From contig JARWIR010000047.1 in the NCBI GenBank assembly GCA_029959085.1, forward strand, positions 124,001 through 188,000: 64,000 bases of DNA, given 5' to 3'. Positions 49,001 to 61,632 of this stretch are shown in pieces. Below the pieces are notes generated by a model that searched no databases, was not told the DNA's origin, and saw only the letters and a list, made by a program, of their open reading frames with translations. The position numbers and the translations under genes were made by a program. Each line of letters starts with the position of its first letter. The stretch's first letter is position 1. This DNA comes from Nemophila menziesii (taxonomy: Eukaryota > Streptophyta > Magnoliopsida > Boraginales > Hydrophyllaceae).

Positions 49001-51530
49001 CGTAGAACAATTTGGAGTCATGTAGCCCATTGATACTCTTGTTGTAGTCAAAATCACGAAACTTTTGTTAAGTACAAATTTTCAGGCGTAAAATTCAATG
49101 TTTTTGCTTGATTTTACTACTAAAAAGGGTTTGGAAAAATAGTAAGGACCCATGATGTAATAAACTGCGAGATTTTCTTAAAGATTTTCTTACAAATACT
49201 CTACTAAATTTCTAAATTGAAGTTTTCAATAAAAAGGCTCAGCATTTTTAGACCTAACTCTTAATATGTGAAATCAGGGTTGACATAACATATGATGACA
49301 AAGAAAGTAAGAAAAACATATCTATGAGAAAGAAGAAAAGTGTAATGTGAGTGCAATTAATCCCACTAAGAAATATTTGGTTTATATATAATAAATTTTA
49401 TGAGAAGGAGGGAGAAATGGGAGTTGAGAGGGAAAAATACCATAGGTGTATATTTTATAATTGTGCTTTCTTTTTCTTTATATATTGAAGAACACTATCT
49501 CACTTTTTAAAACAAAATGAAATAATCAGAACAAATTCACCAAAAATAAATCCCAACAATAAATAAAGCCATCTAGCCATGAAAATACAAAATAATCTTA
49601 CTATATATAATTTTTTTATGAACTACCCAAGCTTTATGTTAAATTTTGAAACCCCAATCCATTCTAAAATAATTAATATGATATAGTTTAAATTGGGATG
49701 GATAAAATACCTAATATTGGGCCGAATATTTTTATAACTTTAATTTTGGCTCAATCTTAGTTACATAGCTATAAAACCCTAATCTCCGCCGATTAACTAT
49801 ACACCCATTACATTATACACTTGTAGTGCACCTCTGACACTCTGATTTAGTTCTCAAAAATCAAAGTCCTTCTCTAATCTCTTTCCCTCCAACCTTTTCT
49901 TTTTCCCCATATTTGTTACAATTCCCGACTACCAAATAGTAAATAGAAATGATTAGATGTTTGATCGTTGGCAATTATATTTTAATCAACATGTGGAATT
50001 TTGCGATTCATAGGAACATGAATTCTATGTTTCCGCGATAAATGCATTGGAACAAAGGTTGTAATTCCTCCTAAAGAGTTTGAAATTCACGCCCGAAAGC
50101 TTAAACAAAAAGCCTCCGGAGTAAATGTTCTTGGAGAACAGAATCACTCTCCGAGAGGTACTTAATGCATGCAAGGTTGTACCACCTAATCCTAAATCAA
50201 TAAAAGAAGCAATCTTAAATGCGGTGGGAAGATTATCAAGTGAGTAGCAAGGTCTTACCCTTACTAATCATGTCATGTTCCTATTCAAAGGTCATATGAT
50301 AGAAAATTATCTTGGACAAATGGGTTCAAGTAACCCTAGGATCAAAAGACGAGGAGCTTTAACTCAAAGTTATGCAGGCATGCATAAACTTGCATTATCT
50401 AAATTTCTCTTCGATGACATAGTTAATGTATTGTGCTCCTGGACAGAAGAAAGGTCTAATAGGCCTTAAACAAGGTGCTGGCGGACGTCAAGAAAATTTA
50501 ATAGTTGCTCTAGTGTTTTGCATAATATAGTGAAATAACTCTCCCATGTAATGATAAATGATATATATATATATATATACACATCTGTTCTTTTGTTTTT
50601 GTCTATTATATTTTGGCCATAATTTGTTATATGTTTCTAATCGGGTCTTGATTTGAATTAAACAAATTTTTAATATTTCATTAATAATAATTCTTGTGTT
50701 GAAATTTTCAAACACATAGGTATAATGGTTATTTTGCATAGAGCAGGGACTAGTAGTGCATTTAATGCTTCATATATATGAAAAATGAAAGAATTGGCTA
50801 GACTATGTTATATAAACACTTAACTATAATTCCTAGTTCATATAATAACATGACCAAATGTGCAATTTAGCTAAAACTAACATTATTCTTTATATACCTT
50901 TGTGATACATTCACATAGCAAATTCTTTTAGATTAGATAAGGCCATTTCTGACGCGTTTGGTTTGCTACAAAACCTCAACAGAAGTGGGGGGCTTTTGAT
51001 TTCTTTAATATTAGTTTCAACTCTAAGATTTTGTTAAGGAATGCAATTATGTGTTATTTGTATCAAAATATATTCAATATTAAGGAAGAAAAGAATTAAA
51101 TTTCACTTTAAACTCAAGCTTTAGAATAAATAGCTATCAATAATATCATATTTGTTCTTCAATACTGAAGACCCATCCAACTTCTTACTTTCAAGGCAAT
51201 AGAAAAACCAAATAAATAAATACACTACATCTCTTCACCTTCCTCTAATACAATGGTAGCTAAAGAAAGTATAAAAGATGTTGACATCATATTCCTAACT
51301 ATAACGTAGATCTCATCTTCCTTCCTTGACTCCCACAGTTCCTTTCTAGTACAAGACAGCAACATTGCTACACAAAATGCCATTGCAACTGCCTTCTTGA
51401 TGCACACAAATTGTATGATCAACTCATAATTCTAAATTAATACAAAAATAGAAGAAAATTTACCTTCCTCAAACAAATTCATCTGTGACAAAATTAATTA
51501 TCTTCTGGAGACTCTCCAATTGCGGATTTT
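49001..51530 (+). repeat. Tandem array unit 17 (right subfamily, 2530 bp)
   Basis: Seventeenth copy, partner of unit 13 and sharing all of its diagnostic variants. Telo-box at 49774-49782. Private substitutions are A at 49911 and T at 50115. Confidence 0.95.
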
Positions 51531-54055
51531 CGTAGAACAATTTGGAGTCATGTAGCCCATTGATACTCTTGTTGTAGTCAAAATCACGAAACTTTTGTTA
51601 AGTACAAATTTTCAGGCGTAAAATTCAATGTTTTTGCTTGATTTTACTACTAAAAAGGGTTTGGAAAAATAGTAAGGACCCATGATGTAATAAACTGCGA
51701 GATTTTCTTAAAGATTTTCTTACAAATACTCTACTAAATTTCTAAATTGAAGTTTTCAATAAAAAGGCTCAGCATTTTTAGACCTAACTCTTAATATGTG
51801 AAATCAGGGTTGACATAACATATGATGACAAAGAAAGTAAGAAAAACATATCTATGAGAAAGAAGAAAAGTGTAATGTGAGTGCAATTAATCCCACTAAG
51901 AAATATTTGGTTTATATATAATAAATTTTATGAGAAGGAGGGAGAAATGGGAGTTGAGAGGGAAAAATACCATAGGTGTATATTTTATAATTGTGCTTTC
52001 TTTTTCTTTATATATTGAAGAACACTATCTCACTTTTTAAAAAAAAATGAAATAATCAGAACAAATTCACCAAAAATAACATCCCAACAATAAATAAAGC
52101 CATCTAGCCATGAAAATACAATATAATCTTACTATATATAATTTTTTTATGAACTACCCAAGCTTTATGTTAAATTTTGAAACGCCAATCCATTCTAAAA
52201 TAATTAATATGATATAGTTTAAATTGGGATGGATAAAATACCTAATATTGGGCCGAATATTTTTATAACTTTAATTTTGGCTCAATCTTAGTTACATAGC
52301 TATAAAACCCTAATATCCGCCGATTAACTATACACCCATTACATTATACACTTGTAGTGCACCTCTGACACTCTGATTTAGTTCTCAAAAATCTAAGTCC
52401 TTCTCTAATCTCTTTCCCTCCAACCTTTTCTTTTTCCCCATGTTTGTTACAATTCCCGACTACCAAATAGTAAATAGAAATGATTAGATGTTTGATCGTT
52501 GGCAATTATATTTTAATCAACATGTAGAATTTTGCGATTCATAGGAACATGAATTCTATGTTTCCGCGATAAATGCATTGGAACAAAGGTTGTAATTCCT
52601 CCTAAAGAGTTTGAAATTCACGCCCGAAAGCTTAAACAAAAAGCCGCCGGAGTAAATGTTCTTGGAGAACAGAATCACTCTCCGAGAGGTACTTAATGCA
52701 TGCAAGGTTGTACCACCTAATCCTAAATCAATAAAAGAAGCAATCTTAAACGCGGTGGGAAGATTATCAAGTGAGTAGCAAGGTCTTACCCTTACTAATC
52801 ATGTCATGTTCCTATTCAAAGGTCATATGATAGAAAATTATCTTGGACAAATGGGTTCAAGTAACCCTAGGATCAAAAGACGAGGAGCTTTAACTCAAAG
52901 TTATGCAGGCATGCATAAACTTGCATTATCTAAATTTCTCTTCGATGACATAGTTAATGTATTGTGCTCCTGGACAGAAGAAAGGTCTAATAGGCCTTAA
53001 ACAAGGTGCTGGCGGACGTCAAGAAAATTTAATAGTTGCTCTAGTGTTTTGCATAATATAGTGAAATCACTCTCCCATGTAATGATAAATGATATATATA
53101 TATACAAATCTGTTCTTTTGTTTTTGTCTATTATGTTTTGGCCATAATTTGTTATATGTTTCTAATCGGGTCTTGATTTGAATTAAACAAATTTTTAATA
53201 TTTAATCAATAATAATTCTTGTGTTGAAATTTTCAAACACATAGGTATAATGGTTATTTTGCATAGAGCAGGGACTAGTAGTGCATTTAATGCTTCATAT
53301 ATATGAAAAATGAAAGAATTGGCTAGACTATGTTATTTAAACACTTAACTATAATTCCTAGTTCATATAATAACATGACCAAATGTGCAATTTAGCTAAA
53401 ACTAACATTATTCTTTATATACCTTTGTGATACATTCACATAGCAAATTCTTTTAGATTAGATAAGGCCATTTCTGACGCGTTTGGTTTGCTACAAAACC
53501 TCAACAGAAGTGGGGGGCTTTTGATTTCTTTAATATTAGTTTCAACTCTAAGATTTTGTTAAGGGATGCAATTATGTGTTATTTGTATCAAAATATATTC
53601 AATATTAAGGAAGAAAAGAATTAAATTTCACTTTAAACTCAAGCTTTAGAATTAATAGCTATCAATAATATCATATCTGTTCTTCAATACTGAAGACCCA
53701 TCCAACTTCTTACTTTCAAGGCAATAGAAAAACCAAATAAATAAATACACTACATCTCTTCACCTTCCTCTAATACAATGGTAGCTAAAGAAAGTATAAA
53801 AGATGTTGACATCATATTCCTAACTATAACGTAGATCTCATCTTCCTTCCTTGACTCCCACAGTTCCTTTCTAGTACAAGACAGCAACATTGCTACACAA
53901 AATGCCATTGCAACTGCCTTCTTGATGCACACAAATTGTATGATCAACTCATAATTCTAAATTAATACAAAAATAGAAGAAAATTTACCTTCCTCAAACA
54001 AATTCATCTGTGACAAAATTAATTATCTTCTGGAGACTCTCCAATTGCGGATTTT
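51531..54055 (+). repeat. Tandem array unit 18 (right subfamily, 2525 bp)
   Basis: Eighteenth copy, partner of unit 14 in its first part. Telo-box at 52305-52313. After ~53.0 kb it instead shares variants with units 19 and 20 (GTTATTTAAAC, AGAATTAATAGC, ATATCTGTTC), which marks the end of the four-unit duplication. Confidence 0.95.
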
Positions 54056-56580
54056 CGTAGAACAATTTGGAGTCATGTAGCCCATTGATACTCTTGTTGT
54101 AGTCAAAATCACGAAACTTTTGTTAAGTACAAATTTTCAGGCGTAAAATTCAATGTTTTTGCTTGATTTTACTACAAAAAAGGGTTTGGAAAAATAGTAA
54201 GGACCCATGATGTAATAAACTGCGAGATTTTCTTAAAGATTTTCTTACAAATACTCTACTAAATTTCTAAATTGAAGTTTTCAATAAAAAGGCTCAGCAT
54301 TTTTAGACCTAACTCTTAATATGTGAAATCAGGGTTGACATAACATATGATGACAAAGAAAGTAAGAAAAACATATCTATGAGAAAGAAGAAAAGTGTAA
54401 TGTGAGTGCAATTAATCCCACTAAGAAATATTTGGTTTATATATAATAAATTTTATGAGAAGGAGGGAGAAATGGGAGTTGAGAGGGAAAAATACCATAG
54501 GTGTATATTTTATAATTGTGCTTTCTTTTTCTTTATATATTGAAGAACACTATCTCACTTTTTAAAAAAAAATGAAATAATCAGAACAAATTCACCAAAA
54601 ATAACATCCCAACAATAAATAAAGCCATCTAGCCATGAAAATACAATATAATCTTACTATATATAATTTTTTTATGAACTACCCAAGCTTTATGTTAAAT
54701 TTTGAAACCCCAATCCATTCTAAAATAATTAATATGATATAGTTTAAATTGGGATGGATAAAATACCTAATATTGGGACGAATATTTTTATAACTTTAAT
54801 TTTGGCTCAATCTTAGTTACATAGCTATAAAACCCTAATCTCCGCCGATTAACTATACACCCATTACATTATACACTTGTAGTGCACCTCTGACACTCTG
54901 ATTTAGTTCTCAAAAATCTAAGTCCTTCTCTAATCTCTTTCCCTCCAACCTTTTCTTTTTCCCCATGTTTGTTACAATTCCCGACTACCAAATAGTAAAT
55001 AGAAATGATTAGATGTTTGATCGTTGGCAATTATATTTTAATCAACATGTGGAATTTTGCGATTCATAGGAACATGAATTCTATGTTTCCGCGATAAATG
55101 CATTGGAACAAAGGTTGTAATTCCTCCTAAAGAGTTTGAAATTCACGCCCGAAAGCTTAAACAAAAAGCCGCCGGAGTAAATGTTCTTGGAGAACAGAAT
55201 CACTCTCCGAGAGGTACTTAATGCATGCAAGGTTGTACCACCTAATCCTAAATCAATAAAAGAAGCAATCTTAAACGCGGTGGGAAGATTATCAAGTGAG
55301 TAGCAAGGTCTTACCCTTACTAATCATGTCATGTTCCTATTCAAAGGTCATATGATAGAAAATTATCTTGGACAAATGGGTTCAAGTAACCCTAGGATCA
55401 AAAGACGAGGAGCTTTAACTCAAAGTTATGCAGGCATGCATAAACTTGCATTATCTAAATTTCTCTTCGATGACATAGTTAATGTATTGTGCTCCTGGAC
55501 AGAAGAAAGGTCTAATAGGCCTTAAACAAGGTGCTGGCGGACGTCAAGAAAATTTAATAGTTGCTCTAGTGTTTTGCATAATATAGTGAAATCACTCTCC
55601 CATGTAATGATAAATGATATATATATATACACATCTGTTCTTTTGTTTTTGTCTATTATGTTTTGGCCATAATTTGTTATATGTTTCTAATCGGGTCTTG
55701 ATTTGAATTAAACAAATTTTTAATATTTAATCAATAATAATTCTTGTGTTGAAATTTTCAAACACATAGGTATAATGGTTATTTTGCATAGAGCAGGGAC
55801 TAGTAGTGCATTTAATGCTTCATATATATGAAAAATGAAAGAATTGGCTAGACTATGTTATTTAAACACTTAACTATAATTCCTAGTTCATATAATAACA
55901 TGACCAAATGTGCAATTTAGCTAAAACTAACATTATTCTTTATATACCTTTGTGATACATTCACATAGCAAATTCTTTTAGATTAGATAAGGCCATTTCT
56001 GACGCGTTTGGTTTGCTACAAAACCTCAACAGAAGTGGGGGGCTTTTGATTTCTTTAATATTAGTTTCAACTCTAAGATTTTGTTAAGGGATGCAATTAT
56101 GTGTTATTTGTATCAAAATATATTCAATATTAAGGAAGAAAAGAATTAAATTTCACTTTAAACTCAAGCTTTAGAATTAATAGCTATCAATAATATCATA
56201 TCTGTTCTTCAATACTGAAGACCCATCCAACTTCTTACTTTCAAGGCAATAGAAAAACCAAATAAATAAATACACTACATCTCTTCACCTTCCTCTAATA
56301 CAATGGTAGCTAAAGAAAGTATAAAAGATGTTGACATCATATTCCTAACTATAACGTAGATCTCATCTTCCTTCCTTGACTCCCACAGTTCCTTTCTAGG
56401 ACAAGACAGCAACATTGCTACACAAAATGCCATTGCAACTGCCTTCTTGATGCACACAAATTGTATGATCAACTCATAATTCTAAATTGATACAAAAATA
56501 GAAGAAAATTTACCTTCCTCAAACAAATTCATCTGTGACAAAATTAATTATCTTCTGGAGACTCTCCAATTGCGGATTTT
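54056..56580 (+). repeat. Tandem array unit 19 (right subfamily, 2525 bp)
   Basis: Nineteenth copy. Telo-box at 54830-54838. The site II core is mutated from TGGGCC to TGGGAC near 54775. It shares TACTACAAAAAA (54171) with unit 20. Confidence 0.95.
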
Positions 56581-59106
56581 CGTAGAACAATTTGGAGTCA
56601 TGTAGCCCATTGATACTCTTGTTGTAGTCAAAATCACGAAACTTTTGTTAAGTACAAATTTTCAGGCGTAAAATTCAATGTTTTTGCTTGATTTTACTAC
56701 AAAAAAGGGTTTGGAAAAATAGTAAGGACCCATGATGTAATAAACTGCGAGATTTTCTTAAAGATTTTCTTACAAATACTCTACTAAATTTCTAAATTGA
56801 AGTTTTCAATAAAAAGGCTCAGCATCTTTAGACCTAACTCTTAATATGTGAAATCAGGGTTGACATAACATATGATGACAAAGAAAGTAAGAAAAACATA
56901 TCTATGAGAAAGAAGAAAAGTGTAATGTGAGTGCAATTAATCCCACTAAGAAATATTTGGTTTATATATAATAAATTTTATGAGAAGGAGGGAGAAATGG
57001 GAGTTGAGAGGGAAAAATACCATAGGTGTATATTTTATAATTGTGCTTTCTTTTTCTTTATATATTGAAGAACACTATCTCACTTTTTTAAAAAAAATGA
57101 AATAATCAGAACAAATTCACCAAAAATAACATCCCAACAATAAATAAAGCCATCTAGCCATGAAAATACAAAATAATCTTACTATATATAATTTTTTTAT
57201 GAACTACCCAAGCTTTATGTTAAATTTTGAAACCCCAATCCATTCTAAAATAATTAATATGATATAGTTTAAATTGGGATGGATAAAATACCTAATATTG
57301 GGCCGAATATTTTTATAACTTTAATTTTGGCTCAATCTTAGTTACATAGCTATAAAACCCTAATCTCCGCCCGATTAACTATACACCCATTACATTATAC
57401 ACTTGTAGTGCACCTCTGACACTCTGATTTAGTTCTCAAAAATCTAAGTCCTTCTCTAATCTCTTTCCCTCCAACCTTTTCTTTTTCCCCATGTTTGTTA
57501 CGATTCCCGACTACCAAATAGTAAATAGAAATGATTAGATGTTTGATCGTTGGCAATTATATTTTAATCAACATGTGGAATTTTGCGATTCATAGGAACA
57601 TGAATTCTATGTTTCCGCGATAAATGCATTGGAACAAAGGTTGTAATTCCTCCTAAAGAGTTTGAAATTCACGCCCGAAAGCTTAAACAAAAAGCCGCCG
57701 GAGTAAATGTTCTTGGAGAACAGAATCACTCTCCGAGAGGTACTTAATGCATGCAAGGTTGTACCACCTAATCCTAAATCAATAAAAGAAGCAATCTTAA
57801 ACGCGGTGGGAAGATTATCAAGTGAGTAGCAAGGTCTTACCCTTACTAATCATGTCATGTTCCTATTCAAAGGTCATATGATAGAAAATTATCTTGGACA
57901 AATGGGTTCAAGTAACCCTAGGATCAAAAGACGAGGAGCTTTAACTCAAAGTTATGCAGGCATGCATAAACTTGCATTATCTAAATTTCTCTTCGATGAC
58001 ATAGTTAATGTATTGTGCTCCTGGACAGAAGAAAGGTCTAATAGGCCTTAAACAAGGTGCTGGCGGACGTCAAGAAAATTTAATAGTTGCTCTAGTGTTT
58101 TGCATAATATAGTGAAATCACTCTCCCATGTAATGATAAATGATATATATATATACACATCTGTTCTTTTGTTTTTGTCTATTATGTTTTGGCCATAATT
58201 TGTTATATGTTTCTAATCGGGTCTTGATTTGAATTAAACAAATTTTTAATATTTCATTAATAATAATTCTTGTGTTGAAATTTTCAAACACATAGGTATA
58301 ATGGTTATTTTGCATAGAGCAGGGACTAGTAGTGCATTTAATGCTTCATATATATGAAAAATGAAAGAATTGGCTAGACTATGTTATTTAAACACTTAAC
58401 TATAATTCCTAGTTCATATAATAACATGACCAAATGTGCAATTTAGCTAAAACTAACATTATTCTTTATATACCTTTGTGATACATTCACATAGCAAATT
58501 CTTTTAGATTAGATAAGGCCATTTCTGACGCGTTTGGTTTGCTACAAAACCTCAACAGAAGTGGGGGGCTTTTGATTTCTTTAATATTAGTTTCAACTCT
58601 AAGATTTTGTTAAGGGATGCAATTATGTGTTATTTGTATCAAAATATATTCAATATTAAGGAAGAAAAGAATTAAATTTCACTTTAAACTCAAGCTTTAG
58701 AATTAATAGCTATCAATAATATCATATCTGTTCTTCAATACTGAAGACCCATCCAACTTCTTACTTTCAAGGCAATAGAAAAACCAAATAAATAAATACA
58801 CTACATCTCTTCACCTTCCTCTAATACAATGGTAGCTAAAGAAAGTATAAAAGATGTTGACATCATATTCCTAACTATAACGTAGATCTCATCTTCCTTC
58901 CTTGACTCCCACAGTTCCTTTCTAGGACAAGACAGCAACATTGCTACACAAAATGCCATTGCAACTGCCTTCTTGATGCACACAAATTGTATGATCAACT
59001 CATAATTCTAAATTGATACAAAAATAGAAGAAAATTTACCTTCCTCAAACAAATTCATCTGTGACAAAATTAATTATCTTCTGGAGACTCTCCAATTGCG
59101 GATTTT
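56581..59106 (+). repeat. Tandem array unit 20 (right subfamily, 2526 bp)
   Basis: Twentieth copy. Telo-box at 57355-57363, followed by an extra C in CCGCCCGATT. The rest follows the unit plan, with the codon-41 stop in the small ORF (start 57707). Confidence 0.95.
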
Positions 59107-61632
59107 CGTAGAACAATTTGGAGTCATGTAGCCCATTGATACTCTTGTTGTAGTCAAAATCACGAAACTTTTGTTAAGTACAAATTTCAGGCGTAAAATT
59201 CAATGTTTTTGCTTGATTTTACTACAAAAACGGGTTTGGAAAAATAGTAAGGACCCATGATGTAATAAACTGCGAGATTTTCTTAAAGATTTTCTTACAA
59301 ATACTCTACTAAATTTCTAAATTGAAGTTTTCAATAAAAAGGCTCAGCATTTTTAGACCTAACTCTTAATATGTGAAATCAGGGTTGACATAACATATGA
59401 TGACAAAGAAAGTAAGAAAAACATATCTATGAGAAAGAAGAAAAGTGTAATGTGAGTGCAATTAATCCCACTAAGAAATATTTGGTTTATATATAATAAA
59501 TTTTATGAGAAGGAGGGAGAAATGGGAGTTGAGAGGGAAAAATACCATAGGTGTATATTTTATAATTGTGCTTTCTTTTTCTTTATATATTGAAGAACAC
59601 TATCTCACTTTTTAAAAAAAAATGAAATAATCAGAACAAATTCACCAAAAATAACATCCCAACAATAAATAAAGCCATCTAGCCATGAAAATACAAAATA
59701 ATCTTACTATATATAATTTTTTTATGAACTACCCAAGCTTTATGTTAAATTTTGAAACCCCAATCCATTCTAAAATAATTAATATGATATAGTTTAAATT
59801 GGGATGGATAAAATACCTAATATTGGGCCGAATATTTTTATAACTTTAATTTTGGCTCAATCTTAGTTACATAGCTATAAAACCCTAATCTCCGCCGATT
59901 AACTATACACCCATTACATTATACACTTGTAGTGCACCTCTGACACTCTGATTTAGTTCTCAAAAATCTAAGTCCTTCTCTAATCTCTTTCCCTCCAACC
60001 TTTTCTTTTTCCCCATGTTTGTTACAATTCCCGACTACCAAATAGTAAATAGAAATGATTAGATGTTTGATCGTTGGCAATTATATTTTAATCAACATGT
60101 GGAATTTTGCGATTCATAGGAACATGAATTCTATGTTTCCGCGATAAATGCATTGGAACAAAGGTTGTAATTCCTCCTAAAGAGTTTGAAATTCACGCCC
60201 GAAAGCTTAAACAAAAAGCCGCCGGAGTAAATGTTCTTGGAGAACAGAATCACTCTCCGAGAGGTACTTAATGCATGCAAGGTTGTACCACCTAATCCTA
60301 AATCAATAAAAGAAGCAATCTTAAACGCGGTGGGAAGATTATCAAGTGAGTAGCAAGGTCTTACCCTTACTAATCATGTCATGTTCCTATTCAAAGGTCA
60401 TATGATAGAAAATTATCTTGGACAAATGGGTTCAAGTAACCCTAGGATCAAAAGACGAGGAGTTTTAACTCAAAGTTATGCAGGCATGCATAAACTTGCA
60501 TTATCTAAATTTCTCTTCGATGACATAGTTAATGTATTGTGCTCCTGGACAGAAGAAAGGTCTAATAGGCCTTAAACAAGGTGCTGGCGAACGTCAAGAA
60601 AATTTAATAGTTGCTCTAGTGTTTTGCATAATATAGTGAAATCACTCTCCCATGTAATGATAAATGATATATATATATATACACATCTGTTCTTTTATTT
60701 TTGTCTATTATGTTTTGGCCATAATTTGTTATATGTTTCTAATCGGGTCTTGATTTGAATTAAACAAATTTTTAATATTTAATTAATAATAATTCTTGTG
60801 TTGAAATTTTCAAACACATAGGTATAATGGTTATTTTGCATAGAGCAGGGACTAGTAGTGCATTTAATGCTTCATATATATGAAAAATGAAAGAATTGGC
60901 TAGACTATGTTATATAAACACTTAACTATAATTCCTAGTTCATATAATAACATGACCAAATGTGCAATTTAGCTAAAACTAACATTATTCTTTATATACC
61001 TTTGTGATACATTCACATAGCAAATTCTTTTAGATTAGATAAGGCCATTTCTGACGCGTTTGGTTTGCTACAAAACCTCAACAGAAGTGGGGGGCTTTTG
61101 ATTTCTTTAATATTAGTTTCAACTCTAAGATTTTGTTAAGGGATGCAATTATGTGTTATTTGTATCAAAATATATTCAATATTAAGGAAGAAAAGAATTA
61201 AATTTCACTTTAAACTCAAGCTTTAGAATAAATAGCTATCAATAATATCATATGTGTTCTTCAATACTGAAGACCCATCCAACTTCTTACTTTCAAGGCA
61301 ATAGAAAAACCAAATAAATAAATACACTACATCTCTTCATCTTCCTCTAATACAATGGTAGCTAAAGAAAGTATAAAAGATGTTGACATCATATTCCTAA
61401 CTATAACGTAGATCTCATCTTCCTTCCTTGACTCCCACAATTCCTTTCTAGGATAAGACAGCAACATTGCTACACAAAATGCCATTGCAACTGCCTTCTT
61501 GATGCACACAAATTGTATGATCAACTCATAATTCTAAATTGATACAGAAATAGAAGAAAATTTACCTTCCTCAAACAAATTCATCTGTGACAAAATTAAT
61601 TATCTTCTGAAGACTCTCCAATTGCGGATTTT
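59107..61632 (+). repeat. Tandem array unit 21 (right subfamily, 2526 bp)
   Basis: Twenty-first copy. Telo-box at 59880-59888. It shares with unit 22 the variants TTTAATTAATAA (60778), CACAATTCC and AGGATAAG near 61435-61456. Confidence 0.95.

Larger units (their letters stand above)
42886..53020 (+). repeat. Four-unit segmental duplication, copy B
   Basis: Second copy of the block. It ends before 53.02 kb, where unit 18 reads GAAAATTTAAT instead of the ATATAAT variant and switches to variants of units 19-20. Unequal crossing-over between units four apart is the simplest origin. An assembly duplication is the alternative, although the private substitutions on both sides argue against an exact copy. 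Confidence 0.85.
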
